Shown piece by piece: positions 11,085-22,330 of a stretch of DNA of 64,000 nt. Below the pieces are notes generated by a model. It did no database searches, was not told the origin of the DNA, and saw only the letters and a list, made by a program, of their open reading frames with translations. Where the stretch lies: the NCBI RefSeq assembly GCF_030867145.1, contig NC_134442.1, positions 7,579,001-7,643,000 of the forward strand. Reading direction: 5' to 3'. Each line of letters opens with the position of its first letter. Position 1 is the stretch's first letter. A program made the translations under genes and the position numbers. This stretch comes from Opisthocomus hoazin (lineage: Eukaryota; Chordata; Aves; Opisthocomiformes; Opisthocomidae).

Positions 11085-12645
11085 GAGGGTTTTTGAGTGC
11101 GGAATGGTGCCTATGACATGATGCCCACAGCAGTCCTTCACACTTTGTCACCCCATGGCCGCCTTCTTAGGCAGCCTCTCCACGCTCCTGGAATGGCCAT
11201 GCCACATGTGGGGCTTCACAGCCAGCCCTGCTCCAGGGTCTGACAGGGTCTGGGCCAGGAGAGCAGCCATGCAGGGCTGGACTTTCCCTGGATACAGGCA
11301 CTGAGCTCAGCAGGAAGGTGGAGATGACCTTACAGCGAAACTCACCCAGAAACCTCGGCTGAGCAGCCACTGCTGGAAATGACCAGTGAGAGAGGCTGGG
11401 GGGTGACGCCCTGGGTCACCTTCCTGGTCTGTCCATGTCACCAAGTGTGCAGACCAACCCCTCTGTCCTCTGCTTGCATGTCTCAGATCCCTTCTGTCAG
11501 TCCTGGCTCTGTACCACAAACCCAATGGAGTGTGTCCTCACTTGGCATGGTCACACAGCTCATCTAACTTCTGCACTTTCTGGGCACTTTTCAGCCTAGG
11601 CCAGCCCCTCCTCAGATGTCTCCAACTCCTCTGCCCTCTCCCCAGCACAGCACAGCCCAGCATCCCAGGCTGCCCTGGACCCATAGCAGTCCCCTCCACA
11701 CGGTGCTGCAGAGCTCTGAGCACTCACCCCACAGCCCAAGCCTCTCTGACGGACAATGCAGCTCTTGGAGCTCAGAGAGTGGGGTCAGCCTCCCCCATCA
11801 GCCCTAGGGCTGGTGGCATGAGGAGACACAGGTCAGTGTCTCCCTGTTTCCCCTCTTGTTGTCTCTGAGAGTTCCTTATGTGTCCATGCAGGCAGCCCCT
11901 CTGTGCCAGACCCTCTCCCCAGCACAAGGTTCCTGGCCCTGGGACTCCTTTGGCTGCTCCTGCTGCCCTGGTGACAGAGCAGCCTGCCCCAAGACAGGCA
12001 GAGTCCCAAGAAGAGACTGTTTCCTTTCTCTTCTCCGGGAGCATCCATGCCTCTAGTGAGCCTTTCCCCAGGAGATGGTGTCTGTGCTGGCCTGACCAGA
12101 TGATTCTACCCCCTTTCCATGCTTGCTGCAGGGCCCCAAGCTCATGACTCGCCTCTGCAGAGCGATCAGGCTGCGCTGCATGGCAGCCAGAGGGGGACTG
12201 TCCCAGGCAGATCCCGGCTGCTTGTCACCATCTCCAGGAGCACTGGGCAGCAACAAGTGAAAGCTCAGCCCAAGTCTCATTACCCAATGCATCACCCTAT
12301 ATACACCTCACCCCACAAAGAAGCCCTGCTCAGCAGCAAGGCCTCGTGGTAGCAGTTTCCTCAGTCTGTTCCTGATGTCAGCTTTGGAAGAAGAACCCAA
12401 CCTGCAGAAACTGCCACTGAGGAAATCCCCTTTAATTACAGAGATGTGACATGGGAGGCAACCTCTACCGTCGTGCCAGATACATGTGCTAAAGCCTTTG
12501 GGTCAGAAAGGTTAAGTTCACGTCTTTGGAGAAGTGGAGGGGATGCAGACATTCCTGGAGAAATGGAATTGTCACAGATCAAATGCCCAAGGCACAGGAG
12601 GTCTCGGTAAACATTGGAAATGACTTGGGAAGAGACATGAGGAGC

Positions 12646-13581
12646 TTACTGCTGCTGAAAGACTGCTGATTGAATGAGCTTCTTCAGGGCATCTTTGAGC
12701 TCCTGGTTCCTCATGCTGTAGATGAGGGGGTTCACTGCTGGAGGAACTACTGAGTACAGAACAGCCACCACCACATCCAGGGATGGGGAAGAGAAGGAGG
12801 GGGTCTTCAGGTATGCAAACATACCAGTGCTGATAAACAGGGAGACCACAGCCAGGTGAGGGAGGCACGTGGAAAAGGCTTTGTGCCGTCCCTGCTCAGA
12901 GGGGATCCTCAACACAGCCCTGAAGATCTGCACATAGGACAGCACAATGAAAACAAAACACCCAAAAGCTAAAGAAAGACTAACCCCAAGAAGCCCAACT
13001 TCCCTGAGGTAGGAGTGTGAGCAGGAGAGCTTGAGGATCTGGGGGATTTCACAGAAGAAGTGTCCCACAGCATTGCCCTTGCAGAGGGGTATGGAAAAAG
13101 TACTGGCAGTGTGCAGGAGAGAATTGAGCAAAGCACTGCCCCAGGCAGCTGCTGCCATGTGGACACAAGCTCTGCTGCCCAGGAGGGTCCCATAGTGCAG
13201 GGGTCTGCAGATGGCAACGTAGCGGTCGTAGGCCATGATGGTGAGGAGAGAATACTCTGCTGTCATCAAGAAGAGAAAGAAAAAGACCTGGGCAGCACAT
13301 CCTGCATAGCAGATGGCCCTGGTATCCCAGAGGGAATCTGACATTGCTTTGGGGACAGTGGTAGAGATGGAGGCCAGGTCAAAGATGGAGAGGTTGAGGA
13401 GGAAGAAGTACATGGGAGTGTGGAGGCGGTGGTTGCAGGCTATGGCGGTGATGATGAGGCAATTGCTGAGGAGGGCAGCCAGGTAGATGGCCAGGAAGAG
13501 CCAGAAGTGCAAGAGCTGCAGCTCCCGTGTGTCTGCAAATGCCAGGAGGAGGAACTGTGTGATGAAGCTGCTGTTGAGCAT
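12646..13581 (-). CDS. Olfactory receptor, OR14-like (gene A)
   Basis: A 311-residue seven-pass receptor that would bind odorants at the surface of olfactory neurons and signal through the olfactory G protein. Visible marks: N-glycosylation site NSS at residues 3-5, GN-type TM1 Asn40, LHTPMYFF at 53-60, MAYDRY at 116-121, loop-2 cysteines C167, C177 and C187 with the partner C95 at the top of TM3, SY at 215-216, KAFSTC at 234-239, and NPLIYSM at 284-290. An ATG-started frame runs upstream to 13848 (400 residues), but a splice acceptor at 13609-13610 and the paralogues put the true start at 13581. Length and motifs match an intact avian OR14 member. Function of the particular receptor (its ligand) cannot be read. 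The nearest relative in the window is gene B. Confidence 0.93.
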   Translation of the reverse strand: MLNSSFITQFLLLAFADTRELQLLHFWLFLAIYLAALLSNCLIITAIACNHRLHTPMYFFLLNLSIFDLASISTTVPKAMSDSLWDTRAICYAGCAAQVFFFLFLMTAEYSLLTIMAYDRYVAICRPLHYGTLLGSRACVHMAAAAWGSALLNSLLHTASTFSIPLCKGNAVGHFFCEIPQILKLSCSHSYLREVGLLGVSLSLAFGCFVFIVLSYVQIFRAVLRIPSEQGRHKAFSTCLPHLAVVSLFISTGMFAYLKTPSFSSPSLDVVVAVLYSVVPPAVNPLIYSMRNQELKDALKKLIQSAVFQQQ

Positions 13582-13608
13582 TTGCTTCCCCTGAGCATGG
13601 AGCACTGT

Positions 13609-13640
13609 CTGAGGAGTAAAAACAGCAAGTTGGAATAGAC
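13609..13640 (-). other. Splice acceptor before gene A start
   Basis: Read on minus, a pyrimidine-rich run ending TTTTTACTCCTCAG places the AG at 13610-13609, leaving a 27-nt leader before the ATG. The same arrangement is present before all five receptors, which supports an untranslated upstream exon. Confidence 0.65.
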
Positions 13641-15850
13641 TTTTCTGAGAAAAAATCAAAGCCATTTCCCAGTATAACACTCTCCCTGGTACGCATACAC
13701 ACACTGAGAGTTTTTCCTGTCCTACAAGACCTTCCTTTGGCTCTGTGGCTTGGACCCATGTTTGTGCTGTCTCAATGTTCCATGAGAAGCAGGACCTCTG
13801 CACACTGCCTCCCAAGGAGCCAGCCCTGCTCTGCAGTGGTGGGTTCATGGGAAGGGTGAAGACAGGGGTCAGTCCTGGTGTTCAGCCTTGTCACATGCAA
13901 CTGCTCCTGATGCAGCAGGGCTTGTCCGCCTCTGCACTCCCAGCAGTAAGAAATCTGGGGTAGCAGAAGGCAGTTGGATAGATTTGAGGTTTCTTTATGA
14001 CTCCCTTTATCTCATCTCTGTTTGGTGCTTGGATCTCAGAAACGCACAGCATTTCTGCAGCAGTTGGGGAGAACAGAGCGAGTCCTGCAAGGCAAGAGGA
14101 TTGCCTGCGGCTTAGTGCAGAGTGAGGGGAGCTGGTCTGTCCCTCGTCTTGTGCCCAGCAGAGGTGGGCTTGCACCTTTCTGATTTGAAGAGCGGTCGCA
14201 CGCCACCTCCCACACACAAGCGTTGCCAGACATCTGCTCACAGCCCCTGTGCTCTGGACAGAAAAATGGCCAGAGGGGTGGAGAGCTGCACCAAAAGTCT
14301 GCTGGAGCTCTGGCTTCACAGGAGGTGGCTCATGCCTTGGACCCCACAGCCCCAAGGACAGAGGCTTTGGTGGGTGGGAGAGGAGGCAAGGGGTCTTGCT
14401 CAGAGGAAGGGCTCTGCACAGGAGGAGTTCGTATGGAGATTTCTGAAATCCTCTTCCCGACACATTGCTGCTTTTCATTTCCTCTCATTCCCTGGTCGCA
14501 TCCCTGCTGCCTGGAGATTTTCCTCCTGGGAGATGTTTCCCTGTCCCAACCTCTGTGCACTCACTCTGGCCCTATGGAAGTCTGTCTGTTTGCAGGGCAC
14601 TGGTTGCCTGCATGTTCCTATTTGGAGGCTCAAAAGTGTAGAATACACTGATGAGTCCAGAAAAGGTGATGATGCTGCTGTCCGTAGGAAGAGGAGTGAC
14701 TGAAGGCACTTTATGAGAATCCTAGCAGACGTACTGATTACTCAAAGATACAGCTGAGGTGTCTCAGTGACTTCCTCAAGCCCGAAAGGTCCTTTTCTAC
14801 ATCTCTTTCCTCCCCCCCCCACCCCTCCTCCTGTCCCCTGCCCTCAGGGTAGGAAACTGAAAACACGAAGTTGGAAAAATTCTTGATCCTTATAGTAGAT
14901 CCTACCCTGAACTTCCTCTTGAAACACTCCCTCGGCAGTTTCCTAGTGCTAATCCAGATCTGGGAGCAGCCCTGACCCACACAACACCCTCTCGACAGGC
15001 AGAAGGACCCTGCCCTGTCGAGGTCACTCCTTCCACCCACAGCTTCTCCCTGAAGTGGCATGGGGAGCTCCTGGGCAGCCTGAGGGCTGACCCTGGAAGG
15101 CAGCACAAAGACCCCTGAAGTGAAGGGATTCTGCTCTGAGGGACAGCCCTGGGCACCTCTGGCTGCACAATCCCTGTTGTCATCGCCAGCAGAAGGCAGC
15201 CGTCATGCCCTGTCCCCCTGACAGGACAGCAGGGAAGCCCTGCTCTGGAACACAATCTTCTGCTCTAAAACAGAGATACTGGGGGAGACATCCTGACAGA
15301 CCCTGTAAACTGTGGGATGCAGCAGCTTTAGGAGATCCCTCCAGGAATGGCACCTGCTTTGTCCTACAGCCAGAGACTTACCATGTTACGGACTGTGAAA
15401 CTTTCTCTGTCAGAGACCTCTCAGCATCCTCCCACCCCACACTGCCTTTAACCTCTCTCTGCCTCGCTCCTCTCCCTTTGCTGCCTTCAGGCAGAGCCCT
15501 CAGCCCTGCTGGGCTTTGCAGAGGAGCTGCTCCTGGGCAAGAGCTGTCTCTCTGCAGTGCTGCCCACTTGCCTTGAGCTCCCTCCATCCCAGGAGCCCAG
15601 CCCAGCTCAGCAGAAGAGGACCTGCCCCCATGGCAGCACTTTCTTTACCCACTCTGGGCTCCCTCGAGGTGTCTTTTGGTCTCCAGGACAACTTGCTGTG
15701 AAACAAGCTGAAGGAATCACTGCTGTTTGCTCTCTCAGCTGCTCTCTCAGCTGGGAGAGACACTTAGCTTCAGCAGTGGCATTTCTCCTGTCGCCACCAG
15801 AAGTGCCTTCGCTTCCAGAAGTCCACGTGAGAAATGAATCCCAAAGTACC
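13641..15850. other. Upstream flank of gene A; no protein gene seen
   Basis: This 2.2 kb is paralogous to the upstream DNA of the other receptors. Several ATG-started frames (up to 195 residues) occur but none is preserved in units B, D or E. It includes a C-rich run at about 14810-14825. An untranslated first exon and promoter probably lie somewhere here; I cannot place them. Confidence 0.5.
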
Positions 15851-16694
15851 CTCAAGTATTAATGGATCTCACTGAGGGCCACTACTGACACAGACTCTTC
15901 AGAGCAGATAACTGGAGGCCGTGATCACAGGTTGTTAAAGGCAAAGCACAGGCACCTCTGATGCTGAGAAAACTGCTGGGTTTTTTTGAATATAATTGCT
16001 GGCCAAGCCTTGACACCCATCTCTAGGGAAGGGAGATCCTGTCCCTCACTTGTGACTCAGGGCTCTTCCTGGGGTTGTGGGGAGTCCATGACAAGTGAAG
16101 TCAAATGGTGTGACATCCCCTGGCCTCCCCAGCGTGGGTGCAAGGAGGCAATGAGGTCCTGTTGCCACAAGCACGATTTATCTCCTCCTAGGCCTGGGTT
16201 GCAGAGAAACCTGCCTTAGTCAGGGAGACAAAGACCTGGGTTCTGTCATTGCCTCTCAGCCTTGCCAGCGCCCTTGGCCATCTCCACCACAGGCCACTCT
16301 ATGCTGTCCCATGCCTGTGCCTGTTGCCCTGCAGGCTGCAGACACCCAGTGCCCCTTGTTCTCACCCTAGTATGTCACTACCTGTACTGATGTCTCTCCA
16401 TTCTCACCAGATGGTCCTTGAAACACAAAGCCATAGGCTGATCCAGACTCCCTCTCGGTGACTTTTTTGCACAAGAGCACTATCATCAGAGTGACATCTC
16501 TTTATCCTTAGGTCCACTCTGGACCTCTTAGGCTGCAGTTTCTGATGGCTGTCCTTTCTCATGTTGTTTCACACTACCCAAAGAAACAATTCTATCATCT
16601 CAGAAAGAGACTTTGAAGTTGTCTTGACGTCCTACTATTCTTCCCTCGGCCTCCACATCACCAGGTTAATGAAGCTCAGGTCTCTCAGCCTTTC

Positions 16695-17258
16695 TGATAT
16701 CCGGCAGAAATATTTAGGGTATAATAATGTTTAGGTCCTAGTGACACTGTTCAATTTTAGGCCTGACTACTTTGTATAGACAGTGCATGCCTTGCCAACA
16801 ATAATGCCCTTGAAGAGGAGCTAACAGACAGATAAAAGGGGAACAGCCAGCCCAGAAGGCGCCAAAAGCTGGATGACTGCTGAAGAAGCATGAATTTAAC
16901 AAAGATCGAGGGTGACTAGGAAAAAGGTAATAGCGGCAGGGGGAGATCGTGACCACCGACTCAATTCAGAACCAAAAAGTCTGCACCCCCCCAGAGTAAG
17001 AGCGTGCACAGTTTAGTAAGGAAGGAGTATACTTCTAAGATAAGCATGTAACGCAATGAACCAGTCAGAATGTGACAAGTAATTCCTTTGGTTTTGTAAG
17101 AGTATATAGTCATTGTGACTCTGCTAAGCAGTGTGCTAGCTTTGTGGATTTGTCACCCAGCACCGGTATCTGCGCAAACATGCGATAAAGACAATACCTC
17201 TGCTCTGCGTCTAAATTGATGTACTGCACACCGGGGAAACAATCCCATTTTTGAGACA
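16695..17258 (+). mobile_element. Solo retroviral LTR
   Basis: About 564 bp, starting TGATATCC and ending TTTTTGAGACA. It has a TATA-like AGTATATAG at about 17101 and a GATAAAG poly(A)-like signal near 17184, followed by a short CTCTGCTCTGCG segment, in the order expected of U3-R-U5. Comparison with the inverted relative at about 22.6 kb, where flanking sequence runs on without it, supports an insertion here. The exact ends are uncertain by a few bases; family not assigned. Confidence 0.6.
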
Positions 17259-17259
17259 A

Positions 17260-17500
17260 CGTCTCCGCACATGATCCCTAAGCCTATCTCGGCAGACTTT
17301 CTCTGGCCATGTCACAGTTTCTTCCCATTCCTCCAGAATGCAGAGCCCCACACTGGGACACACTAGTCCAGAAGTGGCCACAGCAGCGCGGAGCCAAGAT
17401 GGACAAGAACGGCCCTTGTCTTGGTGGCCACACTCCTCCCTGTTTAGCACCACTGGCTGCTATGGCATCCTGTGTAATGTCCAAAGCCTCCTCCTTGAGG
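17260..17500 (-). repeat. Ancient CR1 fragment at end of unit U copy 2
   Basis: Continues the CR1-derived part of unit U after the LTR: CTCCAGAATGCAGAGCCCCACACTGG... is the same text as 8270-8310 and, inverted, 22550-22590. Non-coding and decayed. Confidence 0.5.
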
Positions 17501-17544
17501 TTGCTCCTCAACCAGTCATGTCTGAGCCTGCCACGATGGATGGA

Positions 17545-17765
17545 TGTTGTGGTTTAACCTTGGTAGAGAGCTAAGTCCCATGCAGCCGCTTGCTGACTCA
17601 TGACATCAAAAGGTATGGAATACCCCTCTGGTCACCTGGGGACAGCTGTCCCAGCTACGTCCCTTCCCAGCTTCTGGGGCACCCCCAGTCTACTTGCTCA
17701 TAGGGCAACATCAGAAGCCACAAAGCCTTGATGCTGTGCAAGCACTGCTCAGCCGTATCTGCTCA
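17545..17765 (-). mobile_element. LTR remnant, avian ERV-L type
   Basis: Plus strand starts TGTTGTGGTTTAACC at 17545 (the LTR's far end in minus orientation) and includes GGTATGGAATACCCCTCTGG and GCACTGCTCAGC. It is a shortened copy. The inverted sister at 22092-22330 is shortened in the same way, so the two descend from one already-short LTR. Confidence 0.6.
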
Positions 17766-18179
17766 GCTGACTGTCTCAGGCAGAGACTGCAGAGACACCG
17801 CGTCCTCGGGACGGAGCACTCCATGCTTATGGTCAGACAGCGGAGCACTGCCTGAAAACCTGAGAAATTTTTACACATGTTTGAAAGTATAAGTACGACT
17901 TCATCAGCTTAAACAGTTGAAATCTTTTGATAAAATATAGGTGTTTTCCGATGAGATCAAAAAGAGAAGGTTCCAGGATGTGCATTAATAGCAAGAGGAG
18001 ACCTGTTCACCTTCCACAACATTTGCATTGTCAGAGCTCTCTATTAGGCTGTGCATTTAATGTCCATCATCTGTCACATATTTCCACCAGTCCAAACTAC
18101 TTTGACCATGGCTGAAGTCACCTTTCCAGCAGCACATCTGCATATATACACTTGTGATTGCCCGCTAGATTTCCCTTCC
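17766..18179. other. No gene recognised
   Basis: Unassigned DNA between an LTR remnant and the next unit U copy. No motif-bearing frame. Confidence 0.45.
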
Positions 18180-19900
18180 CCTTGCTCTTTGATAACTCAG
18201 ACATCTCTCCACAATCCAATTGCTGATTTGAACTTCGGGGAGTTAAAAGCTTGCCCATATTTAAGTAGTTGGCCTAATTCTGCCTTTACCCAACTCTTTA
18301 AGTGTGTTTATTTTATAATTGTCTTTCTGTGTAAAACATTTCATGCGTGATTGTGTTTTGAGGAGGTGAAAGTCTCTGGTGGCAGCTTGTACTTGGCATA
18401 GAGTGGAGGAGGGTGTTTTATGCAAAATTTTGGATTTCTCAGTATTATTTTGTTTGTTCAAAAAGGGAAAGTATCCCTCTGTGCCTGTGTGCAGCCAGTT
18501 CTCCAAGGAAAGCAGGAGGGAACAGGGGCAAAGGAGCTGTAACAGGCAGCTGCAGAGCTCCTTGGAGAAGGCTGATGTAAGGAAAAGGGATGCAAGTCCC
18601 AAGTGGCCCCAAGGAGAGAAATGCTGGGGTTGGGGAGGCGTGAAGCAAAGTTGTCCACACTGTGTCAGACCTCAAGAAACAGCTTCTGCAACCAAGCCAG
18701 ACCTCCTGAGGAGAGACCCTGCATTAATATTAGTCAGAGAATGCTGCTGTCACCACTTATCGAAACTCCAAGATGATAAACTACACCTCTTTAAAATGAA
18801 AAGACGTTTTTCTTAGAAGCTTTTTGAAATCTTTCTCCATAAATATATTAGGAAACCTCTCTAATAAACTGTATCAGACTAGAAGAAAACTACAAGAAGA
18901 GGCATAGTTTGTTAGGGCTTTCTTCACTGTAATGAGCCCCATGGAGTGTCTGAGCTGAGTCCTTGAAGCTTGGGTACTGAGAGGAGATTTCACAAACCTT
19001 TCCACAATTGAAAATGAGGAGGAAAACATCCTGAGTACCCTGAAGCATTGCTGAGTCCCACTGAGGACCATTACCAGCAAAGCCTCCCCAGGGGCTCGTT
19101 AGAGCAGAGAACTGGAGGCCATGATGGCAGGCAGCAAAGGGAAGGTGCAGGCAGCTCAGATGCTGAGAACACCCTGGGTGTGTCTGGTGAAGCAGAAAGG
19201 CCAAGGGCTGAGCCCCAGCCCCTGGCAAGGCAGATCCTGTCCCTCAGGCCTTGCTCAGGGCTCTTGCTGGGGCAGTGGGAGGTGGGGTGGGTGATGCTGA
19301 GGGAAGGCCAATGGGGTGACAGTTCCCTGCCTTCCTGGGGCTGTGCAAGGAGGCAATGAGCACCCCCCCCAGTGCCTTAGGACAACAGGTCTCCTCACAG
19401 GCCTTGGCGGCAGAAACACCTGCAATAGCCAAGGGGACAAAGCCTTGGGTTCTCTTGGCAAGTGCCAACTTTGCAAGGGCCCTTTGTCATCTCCACCAGA
19501 GCTTGTCCTATGCTGTCCCACAGCTGCTTGTGTTTCCCTGCAGGTTGCAGACACCCATCTCGCTTCCTCACCTTGCTCTCACCCTGACATTTCCATCCAG
19601 CCACAGGTGTCTATCTACCCTCTCGCTCTGTTCCTTGAATCACAAAGAAATGGACTGATCTCATCCTCCTTCTGGGTGACTTCTTGTACCACAGCACTAC
19701 CACTTGAGTCACATTCCTTCCTCCTCATGTCTAGATTTCACCTGCCAAGCTGCACTGTCTGGTAGCTGTTTGTCTCTCCTGATGTTTCCTTCCTTCAAGG
19801 AAAGCTCCATCGTCTCAGAAACCACCCTTCTAGGAAGCATCCCAACCCACCAGGCCTTCTTTTGGCCTTTTTCCTGACCACCGAGAAGTAGCCTCCCTAT
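18180..19900 (+). repeat. Unit U, copy 3
   Basis: Contains the unit U markers in order: GGAGTTAAAAGCTTGCC, GTGTGCAGCCAG with GGAGCTGTAACAGG, TAATGAGCCCCATGG, GACCATTACCAGCAAAGCC, CAAGGGCTGAGCCCCAGCC and AAGGAAAGCTCCATCGTCTC. It lacks the CR1-derived end. Frames up to 149 residues are not kept in other copies. Confidence 0.6.
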
Positions 19901-19949
19901 CATCTCCCAGCGCTGCCAGCCTTTCAGCTTCTCGGATAGACATGCCCAA

Positions 19950-20320
19950 GATGAGTGCTTGCTGCTGTCCCATCATGAGCTCAGGCAGAAGAGACAGGAC
20001 ACCCGAACTATCAGCCGCCTTCCTGCAGTGAGCCTGGGTCCCTCGGCAGAAGGGATCTCCCAGTCCATGTGCCAGCCAGGTGCCTGCTGCTGGCCTGTCA
20101 CAGACACCGGCAGAGGGGACCTTAAAAGCACATATCCCCACCTTGAGCCAAGGGCTGACCTACCAGCAACTTCAGAGAGAAGTGACCTCACAGTCCCTTT
20201 CTCAGCCATGTGCCTGCTGTTGGCCAATGACCTCCAGAGGCAGAAGTGACCTCACAGACCCGTTCACAGCCATTGGCTTGCTACTGGATTATGAGCTCCC
20301 GAGACAATATTGACCACATG
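19950..20320 (+). repeat. Degenerate minisatellite
   Basis: Four imperfect units begin near 19955, 20077, 20211 and 20276 with GTGC(C/T)TGCTG(C/T)TG or a variant, each followed by a GAG(C/A)TC or CCTCC segment and then GCAGAAGTGACCTCACAG-type text. Spacing is about 65-130 bp, suggesting a basic period near 65 bp with some double-length units. Confidence 0.5.
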
Positions 20321-20537
20321 CTACTGTACCCAACAATCACCCTCCTTGGGGCCCAGTACTTGAGCAGATAAAATTAAGCGTGTTTCATCAATTTTATGTA
20401 ATAAATTTCCTGTCAACCTTTGGAGTGGAGATATGATCCACAGAGGAACTGCTGTATTTATACTTCTTCATTTTCTATCACTGCTTCTGCCTCTCGTCTT
20501 TTTCTTCTTCATCTGTCTGTTCTGTCTTCAAAGAGCT

Positions 20538-20598
20538 CTCAAAATAAAATCATTGAAGCATAGAATAATGCAAGCTAGAAGAGACCCCTGAACACCAT
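20538..20598 (-). repeat. Short CR1 3' end fragment
   Basis: A diverged CR1 tail in minus orientation: 8-mer-like AATCATTGAAGCATAGAATAA followed by a degenerate GAAGAGACC box. It directly abuts the LTR that starts at 20599. Confidence 0.4.
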
Positions 20599-21179
20599 TG
20601 TACAGGGTCTGGCTGGGATGGAGCTCACTTTCCCTAGAGCAGCCCACATGCTGCTGTGGTTTGGATTCCTGGTTGGAACGATGTTGATCACGCGTCAGTG
20701 TCTTGGCTATTACTGAGCAGTGCTCACATCGCATGAACGCTGTCTGTCCAAACCCTCCCATGGTTGCTGGCTCAGGGTGGGCCAGTGGCTGGGATGGGAC
20801 TCAGATGGGACAGCTTACCTGAATTAAACAATGGGATATTCCATGCGACATCATGCTGAGCATGAAAACTGATGGAAAGGAGTTATGGGAGGAGATGACA
20901 TTTTTTATTCAGTGATTTGTCTTCCAAAGCAGCTTCTACATGTCTTGAATCCTTGCTTTCAAGAGGTGGCTGGACATTGTCTGCTGATGAGAAGAAGAGA
21001 GAAAAACTCCTTTGGTTTTGCTTTCCTTCTGTGTGTGGCCTTTGCTTTTGCTTTTTTCTGTAATCCTGCTCCTCACCCCACATTAAACTGCCTTTAAACT
21101 GCCCCGAATTTTTTTCACCTTCATAGTGAGATAGTGGCTTGGTGAGCACCTGATAGTTTGCCAAATTTAACTCACCACG
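20599..21179 (+). mobile_element. Solo LTR, avian ERV-L-like
   Basis: Starts TGTACAGGGTCTGGCTGGGA and runs to AACTCACCACG, about 581 bp. It contains GGGATATTCCAT, a CATGCTGAGCATGAAAACTG box in the place of the TATA region, and ATTAAACTGCC as poly(A)-type signal. The layout fits the avian LTR whose sense strand has CATATGACGTCATGC upstream of its TATA box. It is decayed. Confidence 0.55.
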
Positions 21180-21479
21180 GGTATTTCGGGTAACTCTCTG
21201 TCTGTCCTCGTTTTGGTTAAAACAGAACCAATTCTCTTTCACTGAATCTTCTTTCAGCCAAGTTCTTCTACGTAACTGCCTTCTTCTGAAGTTGGCTGCA
21301 TATTTTTCAGACAGAGTCCACTCCAGAGCTGATAACACCTAATGTTTATAGTTTTACTGAGCTAACAGTAGGAAAGGAATGCAGAAAATGTCCATGTTTA
21401 TAATTATTTCTATAGCCGCCAAGTTCGTTGATAAACCTCTTATGTTCCACGATTGAGAGGTCGTAAAGGGTGGTACTTG
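21180..21479. other. No gene recognised
   Basis: Unassigned; may be further LTR-element sequence next to the solo LTR. The minus-strand frame at 20883-21338 has no family likeness. Confidence 0.35.
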
Positions 21480-21960
21480 CAGGGAGAGGAGGACAGAACA
21501 GGTGACCCAATATTGACCAACGTGATACTCCATACTACACAAGTCATACTCGGTTTGAAGGTGGGGGATCGTGAGGGTCTTTTGGTCTTTGTCCATGGCC
21601 ACCTTCTGAAGAGGAGCCTGCTTGTTGTCCTGTCTGTTATCCTGATCCAGATTCCGATCCACGCAGTCCTGAATCTATATCCCATCTACTGCTGAGTCCA
21701 GACCGTGACTTGGTAGTGTCTGCCTGGCAGCTGTTCTCATAACGTCAGCCCCCATTGCACACAACTCAGGGAAAGTCAATATTATTTTGTTTATTTCTGC
21801 ATTTTTCCCATTATTATTGGCATTATTATTAAAGCTGGTTTATTTTCCAGTTTGTAAGGCCCTCTTGCTGTTCCTCCATTATCCTTTCCCCTGGTGAAGA
21901 GGGCAGGGGTAACAGCGAGCGTCTGCCGCTCTATTTATTGCCGCCCTGCTCTAAAAAGTG
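21480..21960 (+). mobile_element. Probable LTR of a second type
   Basis: The right half reads TTATTATTAAAGCTGG, TTTATTTTCCAGTTTGTAAG and GTCTGCCGCTCTATTT, text I associate with the poly(A)/U5 end of another common avian LTR. The left boundary is a guess. Low confidence on family. Confidence 0.35.
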
Positions 21961-22091
21961 AACAAGCAGAGAGAAGAAACTGCCCCACAAATATCGTTCT
22001 AGATCCCATCACCTCGTAACATCCCCAGCCCACAGCCAGGCAGGGTTCTCTCCCTCGTCACTGCGATGGCTCCAGGGACTCAAGAGACACA

Positions 22092-22330
22092 TGGTAACAC
22101 ATCGATGTTTCAGTTACATCTGAGCAGTCCTTGCACAGCATCAAGGCTTTGTGCCTTCTAATGCTACCCTATGATCAAGTAGCCTGGGGGTGCCCCAGAA
22201 GCTGATAGGGGACATGGCTGTGAAAAATGACCCCAAGTGACCAGAGGGGTATTCCGTATCGTATGATGTCATGAGTGAGCAAGCAGCTGTGTGGGACTTT
22301 GCTCTCTGCCAGGCTTAATAGACAACACCC
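22092..22330 (+). mobile_element. LTR remnant, inverted sister of 17545-17765
   Basis: Plus strand carries GTTACATCTGAGCAGTCC, GAGGGGTATTCCGTATCG, GATGTCATGAGTGAGCAAGC and ends at AGGCTTAATAGACAACACCC. It matches 17545-17765 in reverse and shares its shortened form, showing that the pair arose by inverted duplication. Confidence 0.6.

Larger units (their letters stand above)
11085..15850 (-). repeat. OR duplicon unit A
   Basis: The unit holds one receptor gene (12646-13581), about 1.5 kb of downstream DNA (11085-12640) and about 2.2 kb of upstream DNA (13610-15850). The same layout recurs in B (about 25.1-31.3 kb), C (inverted, 37.0-42.5 kb), D (49.2-53.9 kb) and E (57.4-61.3 kb). A good marker is the far upstream edge, GTGAAACAAGCTGAAGGAATC near 15698, seen in each unit. 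Confidence 0.8.
15851..17540 (+). repeat. Unit U, copy 2 (interrupted by a solo LTR)
   Basis: Matches the second half of unit U: CTCACTGAGGGCCACTACTG, GGAGATCCTGTCCCTCAC, then the CR1-derived end GCAGAGCCCCACACTGGGAC. An LTR splits it at 16695-17258. It starts right after the edge of OR unit A. An inverted relative lies at 22170-23480. Confidence 0.6.

Noticed and set aside
12646-13848. A 400-residue receptor with an 89-residue N-terminal extension
   Set aside because: The extra part is upstream of a good splice acceptor (13609) and is not preserved in any paralogue; the family start at 13581 fits.
13891-14703. Frames of 193-195 residues on both strands upstream of gene A
   Set aside because: Units B, D and E have the same DNA without these frames.
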